64,000 bases of DNA from Nocardioides luteus (GCF_000960475.2 NZ_JZDQ02000001.1:62001-126000), one strand, 5' to 3'. Counted from the first letter of the stretch, positions 9,493 through 18,883 are shown. Notes: a model not told the origin generated them from the sequence alone. Made by a program: numbers and translations.

Positions 9493-10942
9493 GGCGCAGC
9501 CGGGTAGGCGTCCGGGCCGCAGGCCTCAGGGACCACGCCGACCGGGCGAGCGGGGCGGCACCAGACCCGCCGATCCGGCTCGGCTGGCGGCGTTCGAGGT
9601 GCTCAAGGCGGTGCGGGTCGATGAGGCGTACGCCAACCTGGTGCTGCCCCACGTCCTCGGCCGCCTCGGGCTGGAGGGCCGCGACGCGGCCTTCGCCACC
9701 GAGCTGGCTTCGGGGACGCTGCGGCAGCAGGGCACCTACGACGCGGTGCTGGCCGCCTGCATCGACCGGCCGCTGGCCAAGGTCGAGGCGAAGGTGCTCG
9801 ACGTGCTGCGCCTGGGTGCCCACCAGGTGCTGTCCATGCGGGTGCCCGACCATGCCGCGATCTCGACCAGCGTCGATCTGACCCGGTCGAAGGTCGGGCA
9901 GGGGCCGGCGGGCTTCGTCAACGCCGTGCTGCGCAAGGTCACCCGCAAGCCTCTCGAGGAGTGGGTCGCCGAGGTGGCGCCCGCCCGCGAGAAGGATCAC
10001 GACGGCTGGGCCACGGTCGCCTTCAGCCACCCGCGCTGGGTGGTCGAGCGGCTCGCCGAGGCGGTCGGACGCGACCAGGTCGACGCGCTGCTCGAGGCCG
10101 ACAACGTACCGCCGTCGGTCACGCTGGTCGCCCGCCCCGGGCGGGCCACGGTCGCCGAGCTCGGCGGCACGCCGACGCCGTACTCGCCCTTCGGGGTCAC
10201 GATGGACTCCGGCTCACCGGCCGGGATCGCCGCCGTCGCCGAGGGCCGCGCGGGAGTGCAGGACGAGGGGTCGCAGCTCGTGGCCATCGCCCTTGCCGAG
10301 GCAGCCCTCGACCAGCCCCAGGACCGGCCGGAGACCTGGCTGGACCTGTGCGCCGGACCGGGCGGCAAGTCGGCCCTGCTGGCCGCCCTCGCCGCCCAGC
10401 AGGGGGCGCTGCTGGTCGCCAACGAACGTCAGCCGCACCGCGCCGGACTCGTCCTCGCCAACCTGACCGACCGGTCGGCCGGATCGCAGGTCGAGGGTGT
10501 TGCCGGGGTCGTGGCGGGCGATGGGACCAGGCCACCGTTCAAGGACGCGACCTTCGACCGGATCCTCGTGGATGCTCCCTGCACCGGACTGGGAGCGCTG
10601 CGCCGCCGTCCGGAGGCGCGGTGGCGGCGGGCGAAAGCCGACCTCGACGTACTCGTCGGCCTCCAGCGCTCCCTCCTCGACCGGGCCATCGACCTGACCC
10701 GGCCGGGAGGAGTGGTGCTCTACGCCACCTGCTCGCCGGTGCTCGCCGAGACCAAGGGCGTGGTGGAAGGTGTGCTCGAGGGCCGGTCCGACGTCACCCT
10801 CGAGCCCATCTTAGGAACGGTCGGCGAGGTGCCCGACAGCGCCGGGCCGCTCGACGGCACCGTTCAGCTGTGGCCCCACCGCCACGGCACGGATGCGATG
10901 TTCCTGGCGCTGCTGCGCCGCGTCCCGGAGGGGATCAGCTGA
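9476..10942 (+). CDS. rsmB: 16S rRNA m5C967 methyltransferase RsmB
   Basis: SAM-dependent rRNA cytosine methyltransferase of the Sun/RsmB/NOP2 family. The product has a basic N-terminal tail (RRPGRRPQGPRRPG), a NusB-like RNA-binding domain (LAAFEVLKAVRVDEAYANL to about residue 160), and a methyltransferase domain with DLCAGPGGKSALLAAL, DAPCTGLGALRRRPEARWRR and ATCSP. The two Cys are the release and nucleophile residues. The GTG start overlaps fmt by 17 bases, with GGAG just upstream. The 3' end overlaps the convergent gene by eight bases. Confidence 0.94.
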   Translation: MSPSNRAQPGRRPGRRPQGPRRPGERGGTRPADPARLAAFEVLKAVRVDEAYANLVLPHVLGRLGLEGRDAAFATELASGTLRQQGTYDAVLAACIDRPLAKVEAKVLDVLRLGAHQVLSMRVPDHAAISTSVDLTRSKVGQGPAGFVNAVLRKVTRKPLEEWVAEVAPAREKDHDGWATVAFSHPRWVVERLAEAVGRDQVDALLEADNVPPSVTLVARPGRATVAELGGTPTPYSPFGVTMDSGSPAGIAAVAEGRAGVQDEGSQLVAIALAEAALDQPQDRPETWLDLCAGPGGKSALLAALAAQQGALLVANERQPHRAGLVLANLTDRSAGSQVEGVAGVVAGDGTRPPFKDATFDRILVDAPCTGLGALRRRPEARWRRAKADLDVLVGLQRSLLDRAIDLTRPGGVVLYATCSPVLAETKGVVEGVLEGRSDVTLEPILGTVGEVPDSAGPLDGTVQLWPHRHGTDAMFLALLRRVPEGIS

Positions 10943-11741
10943 TCCAGGTCAGCGATTTGGCGAGTGCCTCGAGCTCGGCGTCGGTGGTGCCCTCCCCGCT
11001 CTGGACACTGATGAAGATGTCGCCGTGGACCGGGGTGATGTAGGAACCCGTGCCGGGGCCGGCCTTGTCCGGGCTCGTGCTCCAGTCCGGGTAGTCCTCC
11101 GCCGGGCGGATCGCCAAACCGGCGACGCCACCGTCCTCAGCGGTGCAGGAGGCCTTGTTGTCGATCAGGAACCACTCGCAAGTCCAGCCCTCCGGCTGTT
11201 CGACGGGAGCCGTCTCGGCGAGCCCCTGCTGCAGGCCATCGGTGGCGAGCGTGACCCCGGGGTAGTCGTCAAGCAGCGTGCCGTTGCTCCACACCTGCTC
11301 GACCGCGCCGACCTGCCCGGTCAGGACGATGGTGAGGCCGGTCCCGGCGCCCGAGCGAGCGCTGGCCGCCCGGATCGTGATGTCCATCGTCTTCGCCTCG
11401 TCGTTGGTGACCACCTGGCCGGTGACGCCGTCGCCGAGATCGAGGCTCTGCCCGGCGGCCAGCGTGGCCGCCGACGGAGAGGCCGACGCGCTCGGAGCAG
11501 ACGCGGCGCCCAGAGGGGCGTCATCGACCGCAGTCGTCCCCAGGAGCTGGGAGAGCCCGACCCCGCCCGCTGCGAAGGTGCCGACGGCCGCCGCGACCCC
11601 GACGGTCACGGCCACCCGCCGGCGCCGCCGGATACGTGATCCCGCGCTGATGGCGCCTGCCGAGAGCCGGGCGTAGTCCGGGTGCTGGTCGGCGACACGG
11701 TCGTGCAGTGCCGTACGGAAGCTGGTCTCTGAGTCGTTCAT
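10935..11741 (-). CDS. membrane-anchored partner of the SigE-family sigma factor, unknown domain
   Basis: 268 residues: a cytoplasmic N-terminus of about 40 residues (MNDSETSFRTALHDRVADQH), an Arg cluster (RIRRRRR) and one transmembrane segment (VAVTVGVAAAVGTFAAGGVGL), then a Ser/Ala/Pro-rich linker and an extracellular domain with Cys in WTCEWF and ASCTAED. The ATG overlaps the sigma-factor stop (ATGA). Arrangement and topology resemble anti-sigma or signal-sensing partners of ECF sigma factors, but no anti-sigma zinc motif (HxxxCxxC) is visible, so that role is inferred from context. Confidence 0.75.
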   Translation of the reverse strand: MNDSETSFRTALHDRVADQHPDYARLSAGAISAGSRIRRRRRVAVTVGVAAAVGTFAAGGVGLSQLLGTTAVDDAPLGAASAPSASASPSAATLAAGQSLDLGDGVTGQVVTNDEAKTMDITIRAASARSGAGTGLTIVLTGQVGAVEQVWSNGTLLDDYPGVTLATDGLQQGLAETAPVEQPEGWTCEWFLIDNKASCTAEDGGVAGLAIRPAEDYPDWSTSPDKAGPGTGSYITPVHGDIFISVQSGEGTTDAELEALAKSLTWIS

Positions 11742-12283
11742 CGGATGGTCCTCTCCGGGAAGATGTCCGCCACCAGCGGGCGCAGCCGTTCCAGGGCACG
11801 CTTCGAGCGGGTGCGGACCGCCGTCTCGGTCAGTCCGAGGTCGGCAGCTGTCTGGGACACGGATCGGTCCTCCCAATAGCGTGCGACGAGCACGGCCCGG
11901 TCGGTCGGCGACAGCCGCTGCAGGGCGGCAAGCAGGTCGATCCGGGCACTGGGGTCGGCATCGCTGCCCGGATCGTCCGGCAGCGTCGAGGTCGGCGTCT
12001 CGGCGTTGCGCCGGAGCCGTCGGTGGGAGATGAATCCGTTGAGGAGCACACGTCGCGCGTAGGCCGCCGGGCTGTCCGCCCTGCTGACCCGGCGCCAGGA
12101 CGCGAAGACCCGGGCGTACGTCGTCTGGGTCAGGTCCTCGGCCAGATGATGGTCACCGGTCAGCAGCAGTGCGGTGCGGTAGAGCGCGCCGCCCGTCGCA
12201 TGGACGAAGTCGGCGAACTCCTCGGCGGAGGTCCTCGCGGTCGATGTGCTCACATCCCTTCGACGCCTCGGCCTGAGGTCCAC
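11738..12283 (-). CDS. SigE-family (ECF-like) RNA polymerase sigma factor
   Basis: 181 residues with sigma region 2 (ALYRTALLLTGDHHLAEDL, then QTTYARVFASWRRV) and region 4 (LSPTDRAVLVARYWEDRS, then QTAADLGLTETAVRTRSKRAL) joined by a short acidic linker; regions 1 and 3 are missing as in ECF factors. It belongs to the actinobacterial SigE70-type group. The GTG at 12283 is preferred because AAGGAG lies about six bases upstream; an internal GTG at 12253 is less well placed. It is coupled by ATGA to the downstream membrane protein, which likely modulates it. Confidence 0.9.
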   Translation of the reverse strand: MDLRPRRRRDVSTSTARTSAEEFADFVHATGGALYRTALLLTGDHHLAEDLTQTTYARVFASWRRVSRADSPAAYARRVLLNGFISHRRLRRNAETPTSTLPDDPGSDADPSARIDLLAALQRLSPTDRAVLVARYWEDRSVSQTAADLGLTETAVRTRSKRALERLRPLVADIFPERTIR

Positions 12284-12356
12284 GTGACACTCCTTGTGGG
12301 ATCCGGATGAGCGAGTTTCGGTTCACCGCATCATCGCAGCGCCTACGCTGGCGAGC

Positions 12357-13316
12357 ATGGCCAAGGCATCGCCGTCGGTGGAGATCGAGGTGGACAACCG
12401 CGTCGTCAGGATCTCCAACCCCGATCGGGTCTACTTCCCGGAGACCGGTGCGACCAAGCTGGACGTGGCGCAGTACTACCTCGCCGTCGGCCCGGGGATC
12501 GTCAACGCGCTCTGGGAGCGCCCGTGCATGCTGCACCGGTTCCCCAAGGGCCTGGCGGGGCCGAAGGTGCATCAGAAGCGGCTGCCGCAGGGAGCTCCCG
12601 ACTGGATCGAGACCGTACGTCTCTACTTCCCGCGCTGGGGACGGACCGCGGACGAGCTCTGCGTGACCGAGCTCGGCGCGGTGATCTGGGCGGTCCAGAT
12701 GTCGACGGTCGAGTTCCACCCCTGGAACAGCCGCCGCGAGGACACCGAGAAGCCCGACGAGTGGCGCATCGACCTCGATCCGGGCCCGGACTGCCCGTTC
12801 TCGACCGTGCAGACCGTCGCCGGCGTCGTCCGGGAGATCCTCGACGAGCTCGGTGCCGTCGGCTACCCGAAGACGAGCGGTGGCTCCGGGATGCACGTCT
12901 ACGTGCGGATCCCGGCGGAGCACGGATTCGCCGACGTACGCCGCGCCGCGCACGCCTTCGCCCGCGAGGTCGAGCGGCGGGCACCGAAGCTGGTCACCAC
13001 CGCGTGGTGGCGCAAGGACCGCGACCCGGCGCAGCTGTTCGTGGACTTCAACCAGAACACCCGGGACCACACCATCGCGTGTGCCTACTCGATCCGCGGC
13101 GTCGCGGACGGGCGGGTCTCCACCCCGATCACCTGGGAGGAGACCAAGGATGTCGACCCGCGCGACTTCACGATGCGTACGGTGCCGGCACGGTTCGCGG
13201 AGATCGGCGACCTGCACGCCGACATCGACGACCATCCGTTCTCGATCGAGCCGCTGCTCGAGTGGGCCGCCCGTGACGAGCGCGACGGGGCGGAGACGCC
13301 TCCCGACGAGGAGTGA
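12357..13316 (+). CDS. LigD-type polymerase domain protein (stand-alone PolDom)
   Basis: 319 residues matching the archaeo-eukaryotic primase-like polymerase domain of bacterial NHEJ ligase D. It shows YPFETGATK-like RVYFPETGATKLDVAQYY, HRFPKG, the metal-binding IDLDPG (DxD) and SGGSGMHVYV. No ligase or nuclease domain and no ku gene is adjacent, so it is a free-standing PolDom, a class known in actinobacteria. The start follows TACGCT (12344-12349) by seven bases with no ribosome-binding site, so it is probably leaderless. The 3' end faces the acyltransferase gene three bases away. Confidence 0.9.
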   Translation: MAKASPSVEIEVDNRVVRISNPDRVYFPETGATKLDVAQYYLAVGPGIVNALWERPCMLHRFPKGLAGPKVHQKRLPQGAPDWIETVRLYFPRWGRTADELCVTELGAVIWAVQMSTVEFHPWNSRREDTEKPDEWRIDLDPGPDCPFSTVQTVAGVVREILDELGAVGYPKTSGGSGMHVYVRIPAEHGFADVRRAAHAFAREVERRAPKLVTTAWWRKDRDPAQLFVDFNQNTRDHTIACAYSIRGVADGRVSTPITWEETKDVDPRDFTMRTVPARFAEIGDLHADIDDHPFSIEPLLEWAARDERDGAETPPDEE

Positions 13317-13319
13317 CGG

Positions 13320-15524
13320 TCACCAGACCTTGAGCCGCTCCCCGAGGGTGCGGGCGAGCTCCTTGGAGTAGGTCGCGGTGAGGTGGTGGCTGTCGCGGTG
13401 GGTGATCGTGTCGCCGACGACGGTGGTGCAGATGCCGACGGAGTCGCAGAACATGTCGTCGAGGTCGACGGTCTCGACCCGCGCCGCCTTGGCCGCCTGC
13501 ATCTGCAGGTCGGCGCCGTCCTGCTGGCTCTCGAGCGGCTTGTAGGTGCAGGGCGAGAGCGTCTTGTTGCTGCTCAGGCAGGTGGCCGGGTCGAACTCGA
13601 GCGCGGGTACGTCGCGCAGCCACACTGTGCGCTTGGCGACGGGCTTCACCTGGGCCAGCAGCCGCTGATAGCCGCGGTAGACGGCCCGGCGTACGACCTC
13701 GCGGTCGGTGTGGCGGCCCGAGGAGTCGTGGTAGGCGGCGCCGATCGGCCGTGAGGAGATCAGCAGCAGGTCGGGGCGGAGCTTCTTGACCGAGGAGAGC
13801 ATGAAGTCGTGGAAGTCGTCGCACGAGGTCATCGGGTCGGTGCTGTCGATCTTGTCGGGCGTGACCAGGGAGACCGTGCACTGCGGCATCGCCAGCACGT
13901 AGGCGCGGTAGCCGGACCGCTCGGCGATCTCCTCGAGTGCCGGCGTCCAGTGGCGGGCGTGGGAGTCGCCGATGATCACGATCGTCTTATCGGCGTCGGC
14001 GTCACCGCGCGGGCACAGCGTGCGGACGTTGGTCGAGTAGTAGTTGCACTCGCCGACCTCCTCCACGTCGTCGGAGAGGTTGGTCAGGCCCGGCTTCAGG
14101 TTGGTCGGGATCGCCTGGTTCTTGCGCGCGGCCAGCACCGAGGCCTTCACCAGCGCCGGGAGCGGGTCGGGCTCCTGCACCTCGGCGGACGGCGAGGCGC
14201 TCGGCGCGGGCCGTTCGGGCTGCTTGGACTTCTCGGGCGTCCCGGAGGCATCGGACTCGGCCAGAGTGATGGCCGGCTGGTAGCCGTCGCGGGCCGAGCC
14301 GGTGGCGTAGGCGTTGGCTCCGAAGCAGGTCACCGCGACCAGGGTGAGGCTCAGCGGGTAGAGCGCCACCGGGCCGAGCGTGGCCGCTCGACCGAACGCA
14401 GGACGGTGCCACAGGGCGCCGCGCCGGAACGGCTCCTCGACGTAGTGGTAGGAGAGACCGGCCAGGACGAACGCCAGCGCCACCAGGAGGGCCTGCTCCC
14501 ACCAGTGCAGCTCGCGGCCGAGCTGCAGCTCGGCCAGGACCAGCACGGGGAAGTGCCACAGGTAGAGCGAGTAGGACCAGTTGCCGATCACCTGCAGCGG
14601 CGGCACCGACAGCAGCCGGCCGACCACCGTCGGGCCGTGCCACAGGGTGCCGGCGACGATGATGAAGACGCTGCCGAGCACCGGCACGAGCGCCGGGGTG
14701 CCCGGGAACGGGGTCGCGTCGTTGAACTGCAGGCAGGCGCAGACGATGAAGAACATCCCGAACGCCGAGAGCACCTGCGCGCGCCAACGCGCAGTCGCGT
14801 CCTGGGGCCCGTCGTCACGGAACGCGATCGCCGCGATCGCACCCAGGCCGAGCTCCCAGGCGCGGGTGAACGGCGAGAAGTACGCCGCTTCCGGGCTGGT
14901 CCGGGTCAGCACCGCCGAGACCAGCAGGGAGGCCACGATGCCGACGCCGAGCGCGACGACCAGCACTCGTCGGCGCCCGCGATGGTCGGGCTCGGCGTTC
15001 GCGCTGCGCCGCCGCATCGCCCACAGGCACCCCAGGATCACCAGCGGCCAGACCAGGTAGAACTGCTCCTCCACCGCGAGCGACCAGAAGTGCTGCAGCG
15101 GCGAGGGCGGCAGAGCAGCCGAGAAGTAGTCGGTCTCCAGCGCCGCGAACCGGAAGTTGGCGGCGAACGCCGCCGACCACAGCGCGTCGACGGCGATGAC
15201 GCGGGTGCGTACGAAGCCGAGGAAGAGCGATGCGTAGACCACCGTCGCGAGCAGCACCAGCGTCGCCGCGGGCAGGATCCGGCGGGCCCGGCGCGCGTAG
15301 AAGCCGAGCAGGCTCACCCGGCCCTCGGTGCGTACTTGCCGCATCAGCTGCTGGGTGATCAGGAAGCCCGAGATCGCGAAGAAGACGTCGACGCCGACGA
15401 ATCCACCGGTCAACGAGCCGAACCCGACGTGCAGAGCGACGACCGCGAGCACCGCGATCGCGCGAAGCCCCTGGATGTCGAGACGTTGCCGAGACGAGGT
15501 CGCGCTCCCGGTGGTCGAGCTCAC
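13320..15524 (-). CDS. acyltransferase (AT3/OafA) with C-terminal SGNH domain
   Basis: About 734 residues. The N-terminal acyltransferase-3 domain has about ten membrane helices and starts with RLDIQGLRAIAVLAVVALHV, followed by GGFVGVDVFFAISGFLIT and the RRARRILPA segment. The extracytoplasmic C-terminal domain carries the SGNH nucleophile block VIIGDSHARHW and a late DxxH-like HRDSHHLTATY. Such proteins O-acetylate cell-surface polysaccharide or peptidoglycan. I chose GTG 15524, which has GGGAGG ten bases upstream; ATG 15554 lacks one. The substrate cannot be told from sequence. Confidence 0.92.
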   Translation of the reverse strand: MSSTTGSATSSRQRLDIQGLRAIAVLAVVALHVGFGSLTGGFVGVDVFFAISGFLITQQLMRQVRTEGRVSLLGFYARRARRILPAATLVLLATVVYASLFLGFVRTRVIAVDALWSAAFAANFRFAALETDYFSAALPPSPLQHFWSLAVEEQFYLVWPLVILGCLWAMRRRSANAEPDHRGRRRVLVVALGVGIVASLLVSAVLTRTSPEAAYFSPFTRAWELGLGAIAAIAFRDDGPQDATARWRAQVLSAFGMFFIVCACLQFNDATPFPGTPALVPVLGSVFIIVAGTLWHGPTVVGRLLSVPPLQVIGNWSYSLYLWHFPVLVLAELQLGRELHWWEQALLVALAFVLAGLSYHYVEEPFRRGALWHRPAFGRAATLGPVALYPLSLTLVAVTCFGANAYATGSARDGYQPAITLAESDASGTPEKSKQPERPAPSASPSAEVQEPDPLPALVKASVLAARKNQAIPTNLKPGLTNLSDDVEEVGECNYYSTNVRTLCPRGDADADKTIVIIGDSHARHWTPALEEIAERSGYRAYVLAMPQCTVSLVTPDKIDSTDPMTSCDDFHDFMLSSVKKLRPDLLLISSRPIGAAYHDSSGRHTDREVVRRAVYRGYQRLLAQVKPVAKRTVWLRDVPALEFDPATCLSSNKTLSPCTYKPLESQQDGADLQMQAAKAARVETVDLDDMFCDSVGICTTVVGDTITHRDSHHLTATYSKELARTLGERLKVW

Positions 15525-15618
15525 GGGCGCCGCACCTCCCTCAGCCAAGCGCATCCGTCACATTCGTCGCGACGATAACTCTCGTAACCTGCCGATCCTG
15601 GTAGACGCGCCTAGGGTC

Positions 15619-16500
15619 CTAGTCGAGATCGAGGTCGTCGCCCGCCGTGACGGGGCCCGGAGTGGGCGGGAGCGGGGGAGGAGTGCCCCCGAAGGCGGGG
15701 CACAGCGGCTTGTGGGCGCACCAGCCGCACAGCTTCCCCGGGTTCGGCAGCCACTCGCCGGTCTCCTGGGCGGTGCGGATGGCCCGCCAGATCGCCTCGG
15801 CCTTGCGCTCGGTCGCCAGCAGGTCGGCCTCGTCGGGTACGTAGCGCAGGATGTCGCCCGAGCCGAGGTAGATCAGCTGCAGCATCGCCGGCACGACGCC
15901 CCGGGTGCGCCAGATGACCAGGGCGTAGAACCTGAGCTGGAAGAGGGCCTTCGCCTCGTAGGCCTCGCTCGGGATCCTCGAGGTCTTGTAGTCGACCACG
16001 CGGATCCGGCCGTCGGCGGCGACGTCGACCCGGTCGATGAACCCTCGCAGCAGCAGCTTGGAGTCCAGCAGAGCCTCGACGTAGTGCTCGCGCTCGGCGG
16101 GCTCCAGACGCCGCGGGTCCTCCAGGTCGAAGTAGCGCCGCAGCACCTGCCGGCACGACTCCAGCCAGGCGACCTCCGCCTCGTCGGCCGCCGAGGTGAA
16201 CAGCGTCGCCAGGGCCGGGTCGAGGCTGCGTACGTCCTCCCACGCCTGCTCCACCATCGACCTCGCCTGCCGGGGCGTGCGCTCGGGTGCGGGCAGGTCG
16301 AAGAGGTCCTCGAGCACCTTGTGGACCACGGTCCCGCGCGCGGCCGCCTCCGAGGGCGGCTCCGGGAGCTGGTCGATGGTGCGGAAGCGGTAGAGCAGCG
16401 GGCACGCGGTGAAGTCGCTCGCGCGGCTCGGCGAGAGCGATCCGAGCACGTTGACGCCGTCGACCGGTGTCGACCGCGCTTCCGCTGGTGAGGTGCTCAT
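15619..16500 (-). CDS. RecB/Cas4-like PD-(D/E)XK exonuclease
   Basis: 293 residues of the PDDEXK_1 family. ARGTVVHKVLEDLFDLP is the helix with the His of motif I, GFIDRVDVAADGRIRVVDYKTSR carries the Asp, (D/E)xK core, and four Cys (ACPLLYRF near residue 33, and the LCGWCAHKPLCPAF cluster near 270) match the iron-sulfur clamp of Cas4/AddB-type nucleases. No helicase partner is adjacent, so its repair pathway is unknown. The ATG overlaps the stop of a 27-residue repeat mini-ORF (ATGA), suggesting coupled translation. Confidence 0.9.
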   Translation of the reverse strand: MSTSPAEARSTPVDGVNVLGSLSPSRASDFTACPLLYRFRTIDQLPEPPSEAAARGTVVHKVLEDLFDLPAPERTPRQARSMVEQAWEDVRSLDPALATLFTSAADEAEVAWLESCRQVLRRYFDLEDPRRLEPAEREHYVEALLDSKLLLRGFIDRVDVAADGRIRVVDYKTSRIPSEAYEAKALFQLRFYALVIWRTRGVVPAMLQLIYLGSGDILRYVPDEADLLATERKAEAIWRAIRTAQETGEWLPNPGKLCGWCAHKPLCPAFGGTPPPLPPTPGPVTAGDDLDLD

Positions 16501-16580
16501 GCCGCCGGCTCCGTCGAGGAGGGGCGAGGATACGGAACCGGCGGCCTGAGGCCCATTGCCGCTCGCTGGCGCTCGCTCAT
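16497..16580 (-). repeat. MIRU-like mini-ORF repeat, copy 1 (27 codons, MSERQR type)
   Basis: An ATG-to-TGA frame of 27 residues begins MSERQRAAMGLRPPVP and ends SSTEPAA. Its TGA overlaps the ATG of the RecB-like gene. Copy 2 (60987-61070) has the same length and 17 of 27 identical residues, and copy 3 (52805-52891) shares MSERQR, RP.P and ATE.AA. Nucleotide identity between copies 1 and 2 is also high, so this is a dispersed repeat, not three independent genes. Whether the peptide is made or stable is unknown. Confidence 0.75.
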
Positions 16581-16656
16581 GCCGCCGACACTATGCGCAA
16601 GCACCGACAGTCGGGTCGAACCGGCCAGGCAACCGTCTTTACAGTACGCTCGGGAT

Positions 16657-17826
16657 GTGGCTGACCCTGACCCACGCCCCGGCGGCGACAAGCCGGTCGA
16701 AGAGGCGCCCAGCTCCCGAGTCCCGGGCACGATCAAGGTCGGCTCCATCGCGGGCAGCGACGTCCTGGTGACGCCGTCCTGGTTCCTCATCGCGGCGCTG
16801 ATCGCCTGGCTGATGGCCCCCCAGATCGAAGCCGTGGAGCCGGGTCTGGGCTGGTTGACCTACGTCGCCGGCTTCGCGTTCGCGATCGTCCTCTACGGTG
16901 CCGTGCTGCTCCACGAGGCGGCGCACGCGATCGTCGCCAAGCGACTGGGCTACCCCGTCGGGGTGATCATGCTGCACTTCCTCGGCGGCGCGACCGCCGT
17001 CGAGAAGGAGGCGAGGCGCCCGCGTGACGAGTTCTGGATCGCAGTGGTGGGACCGCTGGTCTCGCTGGCCGTCGCGGCGGCCGGCTTCGGCGTCTCCTTC
17101 CTCACCCCCGACGGCCTGATCGGGCTGATCGTCGCCGGCCTCTGGGTCACCAACCTCTTCGTCGGCGTGCTCAACCTCGTCCCCGGCCTCCCGCTCGACG
17201 GCGGCCGGGTGCTCAAGGCGGGCGTGTGGGGCGTGAGCGGCAACATCAACCGCGGCAGCATCGTCGCCGGCTGGGCCGGCCGGGTGGTTGCGATCATCGT
17301 GCTGCTGTGGCCCTTCATCCAGGGCCAGATCATCGGCGTCCAGCCCGATCTCACCCGCTACGTCGTCGCCGTCATCATCGGGATCTTCCTCTGGAGCGGT
17401 GCCTCCGCGGCGATCAACTCCGCGAAGGTACGCCTCCGCCTCCCGCTCCTCGTCGCCCGCGACCTCGCCCGCCGCACCCTGGCGGTGCCCGCCGACCTCC
17501 CCCTCGCCGAGGCCGTACGCCGCGCCCAGGAGGCCGAGGCCGGCAGCATCGTCACCGTGACCAGCGGCGGCGAGCCGATCGGCCTCGTCCACGAGGGCGC
17601 GCTGCTGGCGACTCCGGAGGACCGCCGCCCGTGGATGGCCACCTCGACGGTCACCCGCCGGCTCGAGGACGGCCTCACCCTGCCGGCCGACATCGACGGC
17701 GAGGCGCTGATCCAGGCCATCTCGAAGACCCCGGCCCCCGAATACCTCCTGGTCGAGCCCGACGGCTCGATCTACGGGGTCCTGGTCACCTCCGACGTCG
17801 ACGCCGCCTTCCGCGCGGGAGCCTGA
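16657..17826 (+). CDS. site-2 protease family protein with CBS domains
   Basis: Intramembrane zinc metalloprotease (M50, S2P class III type). The 389-residue product has the active-site HEXXH variant LLHEAAHAIV on a membrane helix, the second metal-site motif NLVPGLPLDGGRVL, and about six membrane segments. It ends with a pair of CBS-like repeats from about residue 250. The GTG at 16657 follows TACGCT (16645-16650) by six bases with no Shine-Dalgarno, indicating a leaderless start. It is 55 bases upstream of trmI. In actinobacteria S2P often neighbours trmI and the proteasome genes. Confidence 0.9.
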   Translation: MADPDPRPGGDKPVEEAPSSRVPGTIKVGSIAGSDVLVTPSWFLIAALIAWLMAPQIEAVEPGLGWLTYVAGFAFAIVLYGAVLLHEAAHAIVAKRLGYPVGVIMLHFLGGATAVEKEARRPRDEFWIAVVGPLVSLAVAAAGFGVSFLTPDGLIGLIVAGLWVTNLFVGVLNLVPGLPLDGGRVLKAGVWGVSGNINRGSIVAGWAGRVVAIIVLLWPFIQGQIIGVQPDLTRYVVAVIIGIFLWSGASAAINSAKVRLRLPLLVARDLARRTLAVPADLPLAEAVRRAQEAEAGSIVTVTSGGEPIGLVHEGALLATPEDRRPWMATSTVTRRLEDGLTLPADIDGEALIQAISKTPAPEYLLVEPDGSIYGVLVTSDVDAAFRAGA

Positions 17827-17881
17827 GCCAGGCGGAGCCGCGGTTTGCCGGGTTGACCGGGAGAACGGGTAGCCTCAGCGG

Positions 17882-18883
17882 GTGTCAAGCGCTGAGATCC
17901 CAGACATTCCGGCCGAGGCCCGAGCAGGCGTACACCGCGGGCCGCTTCGTGAGGGCGAGTGGGTGCGGCTGACCGACACCAAGGGTCGCCGCCACAACTT
18001 CGAGCTCGTCGCGGGCAAGCGCTTCTTCTCCAACAAGGGCCACATCGACCACGACGAGCTGATCGGCCGCGAGGAGGGCTTCACGGTCACCGCCTCCACC
18101 GGCGGTGAATACCTGGTCTTCCGCCCGCTGCTGTCGGAGTTCGTCGTCTCCATGCCCCGCGGCGCCGCCGTCGTCTACCCCAAGGACGCCGCCCAGATCG
18201 TCGCCATGGCCGACATCTTCCCGGGTGCCTCCGTGGTGGAGGCCGGGGTCGGCTCCGGCGCCCTGACCTGCTCGCTGCTGCGCGCGGTCGGCCCGTTCGG
18301 CAAGGTCACCTCCTTCGAGCGCCGCGAGGAGTTCGCCGAGGTCGCCCGCAAGAACGTCGACCAGTTCTTCGGCACCCCGGCCGGGGAGTCCCACCCCAAC
18401 TGGTCGCTCAACCTCGGCGACCTCCAGGAGGAGCTCCCGCGCCAGCAGATCCGCTGCGACCGGCTGATCCTCGACATGCTCGCCCCGTGGGAGTGCGTCG
18501 ACGCGGCCGCCGAGTCGCTCTACCCCGGCGGCATGGTCTGCGCCTACGTCGCCACCACCACCCAACTGTCCCGCTTCGTCGAGACGGTCCGTGCCCACGG
18601 CGGGTTCACCGAGCCGCAGGCGTGGGAGTCGCTGGTGCGCGACTGGCACGTCGAGGGGCTCGCGGTCCGGCCGGGTCACAAGATGATCGGCCACACCGCC
18701 TTCCTCGTCACGGCCAGGAAGCTGGCACCGGGCGAGCGCGCGCCTCGCAAGACGCGGCGACCTGCACCCGGGGCGTACGGGGTCGACTACACGGGTCCGC
18801 GGCCGGCCGACATGCCTGCTCCCGAGCCCGTCGCGGAGGTCGTTGTGGACGCCACGCCGGAGGATGTCGCCGAGCTGGACTGA
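17882..18883 (+). CDS. trmI: tRNA (adenine-58-N1)-methyltransferase TrmI
   Basis: Methylates A58 in the T-loop of tRNAs. The N-terminal beta-barrel part contains GRRHNFELVAGKRFFSNKG; the Rossmann domain has VVEAGVGSGALTCSLLRAVG for SAM binding and DMLAPWE for the catalytic Asp. 333 residues, with an acidic, variable C-terminal tail. The GTG start is six bases after TAGCCT (17870-17875), so it looks leaderless. Its location just upstream of mpa is the standard actinobacterial arrangement. Confidence 0.95.
   Translation: MSSAEIPDIPAEARAGVHRGPLREGEWVRLTDTKGRRHNFELVAGKRFFSNKGHIDHDELIGREEGFTVTASTGGEYLVFRPLLSEFVVSMPRGAAVVYPKDAAQIVAMADIFPGASVVEAGVGSGALTCSLLRAVGPFGKVTSFERREEFAEVARKNVDQFFGTPAGESHPNWSLNLGDLQEELPRQQIRCDRLILDMLAPWECVDAAAESLYPGGMVCAYVATTTQLSRFVETVRAHGGFTEPQAWESLVRDWHVEGLAVRPGHKMIGHTAFLVTARKLAPGERAPRKTRRPAPGAYGVDYTGPRPADMPAPEPVAEVVVDATPEDVAELD

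Noticed and set aside
12307..12330. Possible further MSERQR-type repeat (ATGAGCGAG).
   Set aside because: Similarity stops after nine bases and no mini-ORF or gene overlap follows.
17844..17875. Possible fourth copy of the palindrome repeat (CCGGGTTGACCGGG followed by AGAAC).
   Set aside because: It lacks the conserved loop and stem and lies in the trmI promoter region; similarity is limited to the GACCGGG half-site.
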